Shown here piece after piece: positions 53,566 to 62,029 of a stretch of DNA of 64,000 bases. The notes beneath the pieces were generated by a model. That model had not been told where the DNA came from and did no database searches. It saw nothing but the letters and a program-made list of their open reading frames with translations. Within the stretch, counting starts at the first letter, position 1, and each line of letters begins with the position of its first letter. Location of the stretch: positions 62,001 to 126,000 of the forward strand of contig NZ_JAHVHU010000001.1 of the NCBI RefSeq assembly GCF_019802045.1, in the 5' to 3' direction. The translations under genes and the position numbers were made by a program. The stretch is from Membranihabitans marinus (GTDB lineage: Bacteria > Bacteroidota > Bacteroidia > Chitinophagales > Saprospiraceae).

Positions 53566-56280
53566 CTAAACCGGAGATTTTTCTCGAACATATATAATCA
53601 GATTCTTCATCCCCCATGGGGTATCTGCGTTTGTATTGGTTTTTATCTTGAGGTGCCGAACCAACGAATCCGAGTTAATAGCCACTGTGTTGGTGCCGGG
53701 ATGACCGGTATCTTCGGCAGTGGTTTCCCAGTGTTGGCCATCAGCTGACACCAATATTGTGAAGGATTCCGGGTATTCTGACTTCCCGCTATCAAACTGG
53801 ATTTCAGCCACTCGAACCGGCTCGGGGAATGTGATGTGGTACCACGAATCTGGTGATTGTTTCTGTTCCGTTCGCCACCCTTTGAATGAGAAAGCGTAGC
53901 GGGGATCTCTTGTAGAACCTACACCACGCAGGGCTGTACTACTCGCCGTCACTCGTTGAATGTGCTGAGCTGGCATTGGCCGGGGTACTTCCTGGATCAG
54001 CTCGGCATAGGGATATGGGTTTTTCCTATTTTTTGTTTGAGCTCTGACTTGCGCAATGTAATCGGGATACACAAAGCTCGCTTTATTGCCAAAATCATTG
54101 CGAATATAAGAAATCACGGAGGCGATGTAGGTATCATCATTGCTATCCATGGCGATCATCAGGCTTTCATATTCGCGGCCGTCGATAGCGCCGGTCAGAC
54201 CGTGGAGAAGGACTTTCGCCGCGTATTCGGGGTGACCGGTGATGTTGGGCGAACCAGAAAAAGCAGGAGCGATGATATCTTGACCACCGGTACCGGATGG
54301 GGTTCCGAGCCCTTTCTTGCCGTGACATGTAGCACAAAATCCATCGAATATTTTTTTTCCGGCATCGTAGAGCGCTAACTCTTCCTTGGTGAATTGGCTG
54401 GATTTTAGTTTTTTATTTTCTGCGTGGTTTTTCAAGAGTTGGTCACCGACCACTTGCACACCCTTTTCGGGCCGGGTTTCCATGGCTTCTTGCACGTGAT
54501 TCGGGGTGTTGTCTATATCCAGAATCGACAGGGTCTGCATGGCCTGGATCACCACATTTACGTCCGGATCCTTCAATAACTTCAGGTAATGATTTTCCAG
54601 GGACGATTGTCCGTATTTGTATAGCGATTCGCTGGCGCGCAATGCTTGTTTGCGGATCATCGGACTGGCGTCCTGCATCAGCAGGACGGTTTGTTCCAGG
54701 GGAAGTGCCCGAAGCCCTTCCAGTGTCCAAATGGCATGAATGCGTGCTAATTCGTTGGTGTCATGCAGCATCATTTCTTCCAGCTGTGCTACCACAGAAT
54801 GGTCCTGACGCAGGATCAACAGTTGCTGCGCTTTGTCCCGCCACCAACCATTGGGATGGCTGAGGTGTTCGACCAATGTACTGGAAGGTTCATCAAACAT
54901 TCTTGGCTGTTCTTTACTTCGGTCCATGCCGTCATAAGTTAACCGCCAGATGCGGCCGTTTCTAATGATGTCATCCATCTGATATTGCTGAATTTTCGTT
55001 CGCAGATAACTACCATCCTGGGTCCAGGTGCCCTCCTGGATGATTCCCCGGTACATATCGACGATATACATGGTGCCATCCGGTGCGGTGGCTATATCCA
55101 CGGGACGAAATAGGGGGTCGGTCGACTGGATGAATTCGGACTGATTCTCAATGTGAGCATTTTGGATGTAGGTCAGACCTTCTCGTTTGGAGGAATGGAC
55201 CTGACGGATAATACGGGCCACGGGTTCGCCGTAGAAGTAATTTCCCTGCAATTCCCGGGGGAGGCGATCTCCTCTGAACACGTCATTACCGGCAGCACCG
55301 GTCACATTGGATAAAGAACCATCCGGTTTGACCTCCCGCATGCCAGGTTCAAAATCGGCCAGTCGCACCAGGCTGTACGGTACCCGGAAGCCGTCCTCAT
55401 ATTGGCCCTTGACATCGTAATTGCCATATACGATGGGAAATTGAAAATTGGCTGGAACGCCGCTCGCCCCACCTTGCATCCAGATGAGTCCATAGTCATC
55501 CTGAGTGACTCCCCATTGACCATGCGGGTGACCGGATCGCTCCTGGATTACCCCTTCCGGGGTCCATCGTATGCGTTTGGCATTGTAGGTGCTGTACATC
55601 CAGTTGTCCATCGCCCAGGTGAGAAAACTGGTTTGATGTTCGACGTTGCCGGACCGGCCCAACCCGCTGGCAAACAACTCTTTTTTATCAGCTTTTCCGT
55701 CTCCGTCCGTGTCGGTATATTTGTATACCTCATCCTCATTGGACTCCATGGAGAGGATGGTGTTGGGACCGAAAGGGACGACAAACCGCGGAAAAACGAG
55801 GCTATCCAGGAAAACCACGCCCTTGTCATAGGTTCCGTCCTGGTTTGTATCTTCCCACCTGGAAATGCGACTCACCGGCATTAATTCATCGGTGGCATCG
55901 ATGTCCTGCATGTAGGTGCGGAGTTCCAGTACATACATGCGGCCATTTCCATCAAATTGGATGGCGGCGGGTTCTATGATCTGGGGTTCCGTCAAGACAG
56001 GAGTAAGTTCGTAGCCCGGTTGAAGTACAAATGATTTTAGTTCTTCCTGTGGTGAGACCGGCACGACGGGTGATTTTGGACTGAGGTCGATGCCTTTCCA
56101 TCGAGGAGAGGTTGTGTCTGCATCAGGTGGTAAAGCGATGACGGGATAGGGTGGTTCAGATCTCGAGGGATCCACATGGTATGCTGGTTCTTTAAGCTCA
56201 CCGGTGGTATTGTTCTGGCAGGAATTGAATGTAAATAGACTGGTCGAAAACAACAGTATCAGCTTGGTTATACGGTTCAT
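53566..56280 (-). CDS. PVC-type haem-binding dehydrogenase with HEAT repeats, cytochrome c and F5/8-like domains
   Basis: 904 residues, a lipoprotein (leader ends LFTFNSCQNN). Order: a glucose/sorbosone-dehydrogenase-like propeller (about 60-440, with IQFDGNGRMYVLELRTY and DTDGDGKADKKELF), HEAT repeats (about 460-590), a c-type haem site CATCHG near 646-650, and an F5/8 C-type-like beta-sandwich (about 770-904, DPRYAFSFKGWRTEQKQSPD). This matches the PVC-type CxxCH family. It oxidises a sugar-like or alcohol substrate and hands electrons to the cytochrome domain, outside the cytoplasm. The natural substrate is unknown. Confidence 0.88.
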   Translation of the reverse strand: MNRITKLILLFSTSLFTFNSCQNNTTGELKEPAYHVDPSRSEPPYPVIALPPDADTTSPRWKGIDLSPKSPVVPVSPQEELKSFVLQPGYELTPVLTEPQIIEPAAIQFDGNGRMYVLELRTYMQDIDATDELMPVSRISRWEDTNQDGTYDKGVVFLDSLVFPRFVVPFGPNTILSMESNEDEVYKYTDTDGDGKADKKELFASGLGRSGNVEHQTSFLTWAMDNWMYSTYNAKRIRWTPEGVIQERSGHPHGQWGVTQDDYGLIWMQGGASGVPANFQFPIVYGNYDVKGQYEDGFRVPYSLVRLADFEPGMREVKPDGSLSNVTGAAGNDVFRGDRLPRELQGNYFYGEPVARIIRQVHSSKREGLTYIQNAHIENQSEFIQSTDPLFRPVDIATAPDGTMYIVDMYRGIIQEGTWTQDGSYLRTKIQQYQMDDIIRNGRIWRLTYDGMDRSKEQPRMFDEPSSTLVEHLSHPNGWWRDKAQQLLILRQDHSVVAQLEEMMLHDTNELARIHAIWTLEGLRALPLEQTVLLMQDASPMIRKQALRASESLYKYGQSSLENHYLKLLKDPDVNVVIQAMQTLSILDIDNTPNHVQEAMETRPEKGVQVVGDQLLKNHAENKKLKSSQFTKEELALYDAGKKIFDGFCATCHGKKGLGTPSGTGGQDIIAPAFSGSPNITGHPEYAAKVLLHGLTGAIDGREYESLMIAMDSNDDTYIASVISYIRNDFGNKASFVYPDYIAQVRAQTKNRKNPYPYAELIQEVPRPMPAQHIQRVTASSTALRGVGSTRDPRYAFSFKGWRTEQKQSPDSWYHITFPEPVRVAEIQFDSGKSEYPESFTILVSADGQHWETTAEDTGHPGTNTVAINSDSLVRHLKIKTNTNADTPWGMKNLIIYVREKSPV

Positions 56281-56513
56281 GTGTTCTTGAATGATGAAAT
56301 GATTGGATTGCTAAATTAAAAAAATACTGTGATATTCTTCAATCCGTGTTGTAAGTTGAAACCTATAGTGAAACTTTGCGCTGAGTGCATACGAACCGCA
56401 CTTGTGGATGGTATTGTAGTTGAGGGGGCTTAGTCGGTTTGTGTACTAAGAAAAAAGAGTGGAATAATCCGGTGGTAAGGGGAGGGTATTTGAGAATCGG
56501 AATAAAAAGGAAG

Positions 56514-56584
56514 TAGACCCACAAGGACTCGAACCTTGACTGACGGTACCAAAAACCGGAGTGCTACCATTACACCATGGGTCT
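56514..56584 (-). tRNA. tRNA-Gln(TTG)
   Basis: On the minus strand the acceptor arm AGACCCA pairs with TGGGTCT. T-arm CAAGG-TTCGAGT-CCTTG is standard. The anticodon loop reads TTTTGGT with stem CGGT/ACCG, so the anticodon is TTG (glutamine). It is 71 bases with no encoded CCA. The outer pair of the anticodon stem looks weak (C over T). It stands alone, with a -7 box just upstream. Confidence 0.93.
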
Positions 56585-56607
56585 ATCCATTTTGCCCGAA
56601 GGCGGTG

Positions 56608-56615
56608 CAAATTTA
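56608..56615 (-). promoter_or_regulatory. Candidate -7 box for tRNA-Gln
   Basis: TAAATTTG on the minus strand matches TAnnTTTG and would start a transcript about 17 bases before the tRNA. No -33 TTG at 19 bases. Confidence 0.4.
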
Positions 56616-56766
56616 ATAATTATTTTTGGATATAAGAAATAACTGTGGTGAATTTTTTAAGCTTCTTGCAAAAACAGCAAGGGCGCAGATCTGGTGTAGG
56701 GTGTTGGCAGGATGAGGTATATCCAGGTTTGGAGAAAAAGGTTGGCGAGAATGTGAAAATATATTT

Positions 56767-56785
56767 ATGTCGAAATATTCGACAT
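56767..56785. promoter_or_regulatory. Dyad ATGTCGAA-ATA-TTCGACAT upstream of dinB
   Basis: Eight-base perfect arms around a three-base centre, about 100 bases before the dinB ATG. It has the size of a dimeric repressor site. A damage-response (LexA-type) operator is an inference from the neighbouring gene only. Confidence 0.4.
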
Positions 56786-56884
56786 TTGGTAAAAAAAGCA
56801 GATATTTGGAAAGGAATACAGGCCGGAACAAACGCTTTGATTTGGAAGAGCGGCCGTGCCGAAAATGATTTGACGATAAGTGCT

Positions 56885-58027
56885 ATGTTTGACCGTGCGA
56901 TTGTACATATGGATCTGGATTCTTTTTTTGTTTCCGTGGAGCGGTTGCGAAACACCTCCCTGGAAGGCAAACCGCTGTTGATTGGGGGGATAAGCAGCCG
57001 GGGCGTGGTGGCATCCTGTAGTTATGAAGCGCGTCGCTTTGGAGTTCATTCTGCGATGCCGATGAAGACGGCGCTGCGGTTGTGTCCTCAGGCGATTGTC
57101 ATGCGGGGGGATATGGATGAATATTCGAAGTACTCCCGGCTGATCACGGATGTGATCCGGGAAGAAGCGCCCGTATTTGAGAAGTCATCGATCGATGAAT
57201 TTTACCTTGATATTAGCGGAATGGACCGTTATTTTGGATGTTTCAAATGGACGAAAGAACTGCGTCAGAAGATCATCCGGGAATCGGGGTTGCCCATCTC
57301 GTTTGGATTGTCTGTGAACAAACTGGTCTCAAAAATCGGTGCCGGCGAAGTCAAGCCCAACGGGGAGAGTCAGGTTGCGAAGGGCGCCGAGCGCGAGTTC
57401 ATCGCGCCGTTGTCGACTCGCAAGATTCCGGGGATCGGCAAGGAAACGTACAAGAAACTGAGTTTTATGGGCGTGCGACAGGTGCGGACTTTGCGTGAAG
57501 TGCCCGTACGTTTGCTGGAACGGGAGTTTGGCAAGCACGGCCGTCAGCTCTGGAGCAAAGCCAATGCGATCGATCCTTCGGAGGTCATTCCCTATACAGA
57601 ACAAAAGTCGATTTCCAAGGAGCGGACCTTTTCCGATGACACACTGGATATTCAGTTTGTACGGCATAAAATCATGAGCATGGTGGACGACCTGGCTTTT
57701 GAACTGCGTCAGAAGAACCAGATGACGGGCGTGGTGACAATCAAGATCCGGTATGCCGATTTCAATACCTATACCCGTCAGAAGAAAATTCCTTATACGG
57801 CGAATAATAAAGTGCTGGTTGATCACTTGCTGGAATTATTCAAAAAACTGTACCAGCGCCGCCAGCTGATCCGGTTGATCGGTGTGAAATTTGGTGGATT
57901 GGTGCATGGAAGTGATCAACTCTCGTTGTTTGATGATACCATGCGGGATATTCAGTTGCTGGAGCAGATGGATCACATCCGGGAACGGTTTGGTACGGGG
58001 GCTATTCACCGGGCGTCGTCGTTATGA
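56885..58027 (+). CDS. dinB: DNA polymerase IV (Y family)
   Basis: Start at the ATG at 56885 (MFDRAIVHMDLDSFF), the conserved first strand with catalytic D10. The 80 in-frame codons before it contain the dyad and are not part of the protein. 380 residues. SYEARRFGVHSAMPMKTALR and SSIDEFYLDISG (D104, E105) are the palm motifs, with helix-hairpin-helix RKIPGIGKETYKKL, and a little-finger domain. The enzyme copies past damaged bases. It ends tail-to-tail with the decayed Rpn-like gene, overlapping by six bases. Confidence 0.96.
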   Translation: MFDRAIVHMDLDSFFVSVERLRNTSLEGKPLLIGGISSRGVVASCSYEARRFGVHSAMPMKTALRLCPQAIVMRGDMDEYSKYSRLITDVIREEAPVFEKSSIDEFYLDISGMDRYFGCFKWTKELRQKIIRESGLPISFGLSVNKLVSKIGAGEVKPNGESQVAKGAEREFIAPLSTRKIPGIGKETYKKLSFMGVRQVRTLREVPVRLLEREFGKHGRQLWSKANAIDPSEVIPYTEQKSISKERTFSDDTLDIQFVRHKIMSMVDDLAFELRQKNQMTGVVTIKIRYADFNTYTRQKKIPYTANNKVLVDHLLELFKKLYQRRQLIRLIGVKFGGLVHGSDQLSLFDDTMRDIQLLEQMDHIRERFGTGAIHRASSL

Positions 58028-58386
58028 TTTTTTGAGTTCCTGGCGGATATTTTCTACATGTTGTGGAGTGACTTCGGCGACCCTGCTGATAAATGAATTG
58101 TCAAAACCTTCCTGAATCAAGTTTTTTATGGTTAGATATTTTCCTTTTTCCATGCCTTTTTCCATGCCTTTCACCATTCCCTCTTCCAGCCCCTTATCCA
58201 TCAATTGCATGATGTAATTCTTTGTTCTGTCGGCTGTGGGCCATATAGTGTCTTCAAATTTTTGCATTATTTTTTTCTTTTGATCTTTGAACAAGTCGAA
58301 TAAATAAACATAATAGGATAGGTTGTCTGAAGATTCCCTGTGGATTCCAATTTACTGAGATATTCAAAAATATCCTCTGCAATATG
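58022..58386 (-). pseudogene. Rpn-family PD-(D/E)XK nuclease remnant, C-terminal part
   Basis: Two frames join at about 58305. The first reads AEDIFEYLSKLESTGNLQTT-PIMFIY, the second VYLFDLFKDQ, then FEDTIWPTADRTKNYIMQLM and a low-complexity GMVKGMEKGMEKGKY before an IKNLIQEGFDNSFI-QHVENIRQEL tail. The charged repeat and tail resemble Rpn/transposase-like recombination nucleases. The N-terminal nuclease part is gone, and 58386 is preceded by a stop. The end overlaps dinB by six bases, so its stop codon is still intact. Confidence 0.5.
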
Positions 58387-58398
58387 TTATTTGGTCTG

Positions 58399-58614
58399 CG
58401 ACCCTTCACCGGGTCGGTAAATCTGTGTATGCAAATACTAATAAAATGGGACCTCTCTGAGGTCCGCTTACCCTCACCACCGACATGTTGTGGTAAAAAT
58501 ATCATGATTTAACACCTTAGGCTGTTAGTTGAAACACCGAACGTGATTGACCCGTTTGCGGGTCACAGTTTATTAGTAAATGGGGTAAGAAAAGATTCGA
58601 CCTCAGAGAGGTCG
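58399..58614. repeat. Cluster of four REP-like hairpins
   Basis: CGACCC/GGGTCG (58399-58416), GGACCTC/GAGGTCC (58449-58465), GACCCG/CGGGTC with TTTG loop (58549-58564) and CGACCTCAGAGAGGTCG (58598-58614). The last is followed by CAATGT, close to the copy at 28115. No transposase gene of the REP type is in the window. The rest of 58387-58775 shows no gene. Confidence 0.65.
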
Positions 58615-58775
58615 CAATGTTGGCCTTCGCCAAACGGACGATATACCCGATTCGCTTTCAAAAAATTCGTATTAACATCCTTTATGATTTTATTGGGAAT
58701 ACTCCATTGGGAATCATCGTCGTCTATGTGAACGGATGATGGTATCAATTTTTGATCACATAAAAACAAGTCGCT

Positions 58776-59429
58776 ATGAAAAAGCAATGGATGTTCGCAA
58801 TATTAATGATACTCTTCGGATGGACGGCTTCTCAGGCCCAAAGTTCTGTTTCACAGAGTAATATAAACTATGGATTGGGGGGTGGAATTGGGATGTCTCA
58901 CTTCATATGGGAGGGAATAGGTGCTTCATTGGACGACCTGGGGGTACTCAGTAATGATCCGATCGTAGCCTACGGAGTTCATGGATACATCGGAATCAGA
59001 CCTTCACATCGGTTTGGTCTGTCCTTCGAACCCGGTTATAGCCGTCGCGGTGGGAAGGTGGGTTTGCTTCCAGAGGTGGTACCGGTAGATGCAACCTGGA
59101 AAATGGACTACATTCAGCTACCTGCCCTGCTGGACTTTTATGTAACGGATCGAATCAGTGTCTCCGCCGGACCGGAACTGGCTTGGCGTGTGAATTCCAA
59201 TGCGGAGTACCTCGGCGTGGTATCCGCTTCATTGGATCAGAAATTTTCCGCTGGTATTCTGGCTGGTATTCAGGTTGCGATCCACGATAACGTGGAAGTG
59301 GGCGTGCGGTACCACCGGGCTTTGACATCCGCTGCATCCATCGATTTGCCTGGTATCGGAGCATGGATCAAGCCCAAGTTGTCCTTGAAAAACCAGTATG
59401 TGCAGGTTATGGCCCGGTACCGGTTATAA
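58776..59429 (+). CDS. Outer-membrane beta-barrel protein
   Basis: 217 residues with a signal peptide ending TASQAQ (about 22). The mature part is a small eight-strand-like barrel with alternating residues, including GLGGGIGMSHFIWEG, YGVHGYIGIRPSHRFGLSFE, VGVRYHRALTSA and an ending VMARYRL. It is like the PorT/OMP_b-brl_2 group of Bacteroidota. Function unknown. Its stop is directly followed by an AGCTCAAAG word array. Confidence 0.85.
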   Translation: MKKQWMFAILMILFGWTASQAQSSVSQSNINYGLGGGIGMSHFIWEGIGASLDDLGVLSNDPIVAYGVHGYIGIRPSHRFGLSFEPGYSRRGGKVGLLPEVVPVDATWKMDYIQLPALLDFYVTDRISVSAGPELAWRVNSNAEYLGVVSASLDQKFSAGILAGIQVAIHDNVEVGVRYHRALTSAASIDLPGIGAWIKPKLSLKNQYVQVMARYRL

Positions 59430-59515
59430 GAGCTCAAAGCAGAAAAGCTCAAAGGGTCAAGCTGAAAGCTTAAAGGGGAAAGCAGAAAAGCTCAAAGGGG
59501 AAAGGTGGAAGAGGA
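59430..59515. repeat. AGCTCAAAG/AAAGCAGAAAAG word array
   Basis: Starts at the stop codon of the barrel gene. AGCTCAAAG occurs three times, with GCAGAAAAGCTCAAAGGG repeated in part and AGCTGAAAGC between. It shares words with the array at 1266. Not coding. Confidence 0.85.
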
Positions 59516-60001
59516 AATGAGTAAGGAGTGTAGGGTAAGAATGTTTTAGGCATCAAGCGGGGCGGCGCACGGACAACCAACTATGGGGTAGACCGCCGCT
59601 GTTTTTAGCAAAGAGTACTTATGATGTGCTTATAACTAACTGGATTAGGAAGATCCTGCTTCCAGAGTAAAAGAAAGTGTGGCCCAATTACTTAAGCGCA
59701 GCGTTTCGGCCGTATAACTACGAACGACAAATGACGCATTACAAACTAAGGACGTAGATATTATCTTCAAAAAACAAAAGTCCCCAACGAGTTGGGGAGA
59801 AAATGTGGTCGGATTTGTTGAGTCCCCATAGAGAAGGCAGATTGGTATGATCTCCATAGGGATTCAGCAGTCTTTTATTCTGACCGATGAATTAATTTTC
59901 AAACATATTCCAGGAGTTTTGATTACGATGATACCGTAGAATATGCTATGTGATGTCCGCACCCCAAACCACAAACTACAAACCCCAAACCACAATCTAC
60001 C
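59516..60001. other. Gene-free stretch with a terminator-like hairpin
   Basis: About 490 bases without a supported gene. A 70-codon minus-strand frame crosses the hairpin and is rejected. The segment 59960-60000 is a degenerate ACAAACTACAAACC word string. Confidence 0.5.
59782..59797 (-). terminator. Terminator-like hairpin downstream of the NicO-like gene
   Basis: On the minus strand CCCCAA pairs with TTGGGG around CTCG and is followed by ACTTTTGTTTTTTG. It sits about 200 bases past the stop of the gene at 60002 and would end its transcript. Confidence 0.5.
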
Positions 60002-60625
60002 TCAATGAATGTGAAAAAAGAATGAAGCAATACCGGTGGCGATGAGAATCACCCCGGCAATGATTCCGGAAGAATGCTCCAGCCAATGCCAGTTCCGATT
60101 GAGTTTTTCCAATCCCTGATGGACGATGTAGACCCAGGTGAGCATGCCAGCTAATGTAACCACGATGTAGAGCAGAGACAACCATACCGTAAGCATCCAG
60201 CTGTGTTGGCCAGCCATGATATAAAGCGCCTCAATTTCCAGGCAAGGGCTGAAAAACATGGCAATGACGATAATCTTAATCTGTTGTCGGGTGGTTTTGG
60301 GATTGCCCTCCTGGTCGATGCTAAAATGATGGTGGTGATAGTGTTGATAGATGAAATAAATACCCAAAGCCACGAGCAGAGCCGGACTGATCCAATGGGT
60401 CCACTTTTCAAAATCCTTGGATAGCTGAAAACTGAGAAAGCTGATCAACAGCCCGATTAATACCGTGCTAAGCACGTGCGCGCCCCCTGCTATGGCAGTG
60501 ATATTCAGGGTTTTGGACAAACCCCACTGTTCTTTTTTGGATAAGGTTACCAGTGGAATCCAGTGATTGGGAATCACCGCATGCAACACGGATAGTACTA
60601 AGCCACTCAGTAAAATTGAAATCAT
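60002..60625 (-). CDS. NicO/RcnA-like multi-pass membrane protein with His-rich loop
   Basis: 207 residues with about six transmembrane helices. The first helix carries HAVIPNHWIPL, which resembles the H-x4-D/N-H metal signature of nickel/cobalt exporters (NicO, UreH, RcnA). A cytoplasmic loop holds HYHHHHFS (about 105-112), a metal-binding run. The last helix is followed by a FFFHIH tail. It may export Ni2+/Co2+ or be an accessory metal protein. Alternative: another small membrane protein of the LysE type. The terminator-like hairpin at 59782 lies downstream. Confidence 0.6.
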   Translation of the reverse strand: MISILLSGLVLSVLHAVIPNHWIPLVTLSKKEQWGLSKTLNITAIAGGAHVLSTVLIGLLISFLSFQLSKDFEKWTHWISPALLVALGIYFIYQHYHHHHFSIDQEGNPKTTRQQIKIIVIAMFFSPCLEIEALYIMAGQHSWMLTVWLSLLYIVVTLAGMLTWVYIVHQGLEKLNRNWHWLEHSSGIIAGVILIATGIASFFFHIH

Positions 60626-60720
60626 AGAACGTAAATGTATGAGAAAGTTCTTTTGTTCTCAGGATTTCGATTTTCTTTCTTTATATTTAGTATTTTTCAA
60701 AAGTATAAAACAGATATTTT

Positions 60721-61878
60721 ATGAACCGAAAAATACGAATGGGTATGGTCGGAGGAGGCCCCGGAGCCTTTATCGGAGACGTACATCGTATGGCGTCCAG
60801 GCTGGATGGCCAGATTGAACTGGTGTGTGGCTCTTTTAGTTCGAGCCCCGAGAAATCGAAGATCACAGGTCGGGAGCTATTTTTGCCCGAAGACCGGGTC
60901 TATGATACCTTCCAGGAAATGATCGAAAAGGAAAAAGAACTTCCCGAAGGAGAGCGGATGGATTGCGTCAGTATCGTGACCCCCAACCACCTTCATTTTT
61001 TACCTGCTAAGCTGGCGCTTGAAAATGGTTTTCATGTGATCTGCGATAAACCGCTAACGCGGACACTCGAAGAAGCTGAAGAGCTGGAGCGATTGGTGGA
61101 AGAAACCGGACTTATATTGGCGCTCACGCATACCTATACCGGTTATCCCATGGTGAAGCAAGCCAGAGATATGGTGAAAAATGGGGATATCGGTACGGTC
61201 CGGAAGGTTTATGTCGAGTACCCACAAGGGTGGATGACGGAGAAAATAGAAGAAACCGATTCCAAGCAGGCCAGTTGGCGGATCGATCCCTCAAAATCCG
61301 GAATCGCCGGAGCGATGGGTGATATCGGGACCCACGCGGAAAATCTGGCAGAATATATTACCGGTCAAAGAATCAGCGAACTGTGTGCTGATCTGGATAC
61401 GGTGGTTGAGGGTCGGGTACTGGATGACGATGGCAGTGTTCTGCTCCGCATGGATGGCGGTGCGACCGGAGTTCTGACTGCCAGTCAGGTGGCTGCCGGG
61501 GAAGAAAACAGCTTGTCTATACGGGTTTATGGAACGAAAGCCGGACTGGAATGGCATCAGATGGAGCCCAATAGTCTTTACGTCAAATGGCTGGACAAGC
61601 CGATGGAAGTATATCGCACCGGTGTGGGGGATTTGTATGACAGTGCGACTGCCCATACCAGGGTGCCAGCCGGTCACCCGGAAGGATATTTGGAAGCTTT
61701 TGGTAACCTTTACCGCAATTTTGCGAAGTGCATCCAAGCCCGGCTCCAGGGGGAGGAACCCGATGAGCAGTACCAGGATTTTCCAACGGTTTCTGATGGG
61801 GTCCGGGGTATGAAATTTTTGTACAAGGTCGTCGAAAGCGGGAAGAGTACGCAAAAATGGACCTCGTTTGATGATTAA
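60721..61878 (+). CDS. Gfo/Idh/MocA family oxidoreductase
   Basis: 385 residues. The N-terminal Rossmann domain has GMVGGGPGAFIGDVHRM (about 8-24) for NAD(P). ICDKPLTRTLEEAEEL holds the conserved EKP-like Lys, here DKP. The C-terminal alpha/beta domain has GIAGAMGDIGTHAENLAEY with the catalytic-type His. It likely oxidises or reduces a sugar or sugar-like polyol. It precedes a TIM-barrel isomerase and a haem lipoprotein on the same strand, with 151-base and 117-base gaps, so a catabolic cluster is likely. Confidence 0.9.
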   Translation: MNRKIRMGMVGGGPGAFIGDVHRMASRLDGQIELVCGSFSSSPEKSKITGRELFLPEDRVYDTFQEMIEKEKELPEGERMDCVSIVTPNHLHFLPAKLALENGFHVICDKPLTRTLEEAEELERLVEETGLILALTHTYTGYPMVKQARDMVKNGDIGTVRKVYVEYPQGWMTEKIEETDSKQASWRIDPSKSGIAGAMGDIGTHAENLAEYITGQRISELCADLDTVVEGRVLDDDGSVLLRMDGGATGVLTASQVAAGEENSLSIRVYGTKAGLEWHQMEPNSLYVKWLDKPMEVYRTGVGDLYDSATAHTRVPAGHPEGYLEAFGNLYRNFAKCIQARLQGEEPDEQYQDFPTVSDGVRGMKFLYKVVESGKSTQKWTSFDD

Positions 61879-62029
61879 TTTTTGGAGCTTTAATCCCAAT
61901 TTGTTCTACGGGCTAGCTCGCGGGGAATAAGACGCCGAGCGTACCTGGTTAGGACAACGTGGTTTGCGCACCGGAACAATCCCTCTGGAAATAAATCAAT
62001 TTTATTAACTAAATTATTTAAAAGAAAAC

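Noticed and set aside
56645-56884. N-terminal extension of dinB by 80 codons
   Set aside because: The extra codons contain the dyad and no conserved residues; DNA polymerase IV starts at the MFDR segment.
59645-59857. A 70-codon minus-strand frame
   Set aside because: It spans a terminator-like hairpin and shows no recognisable domain.
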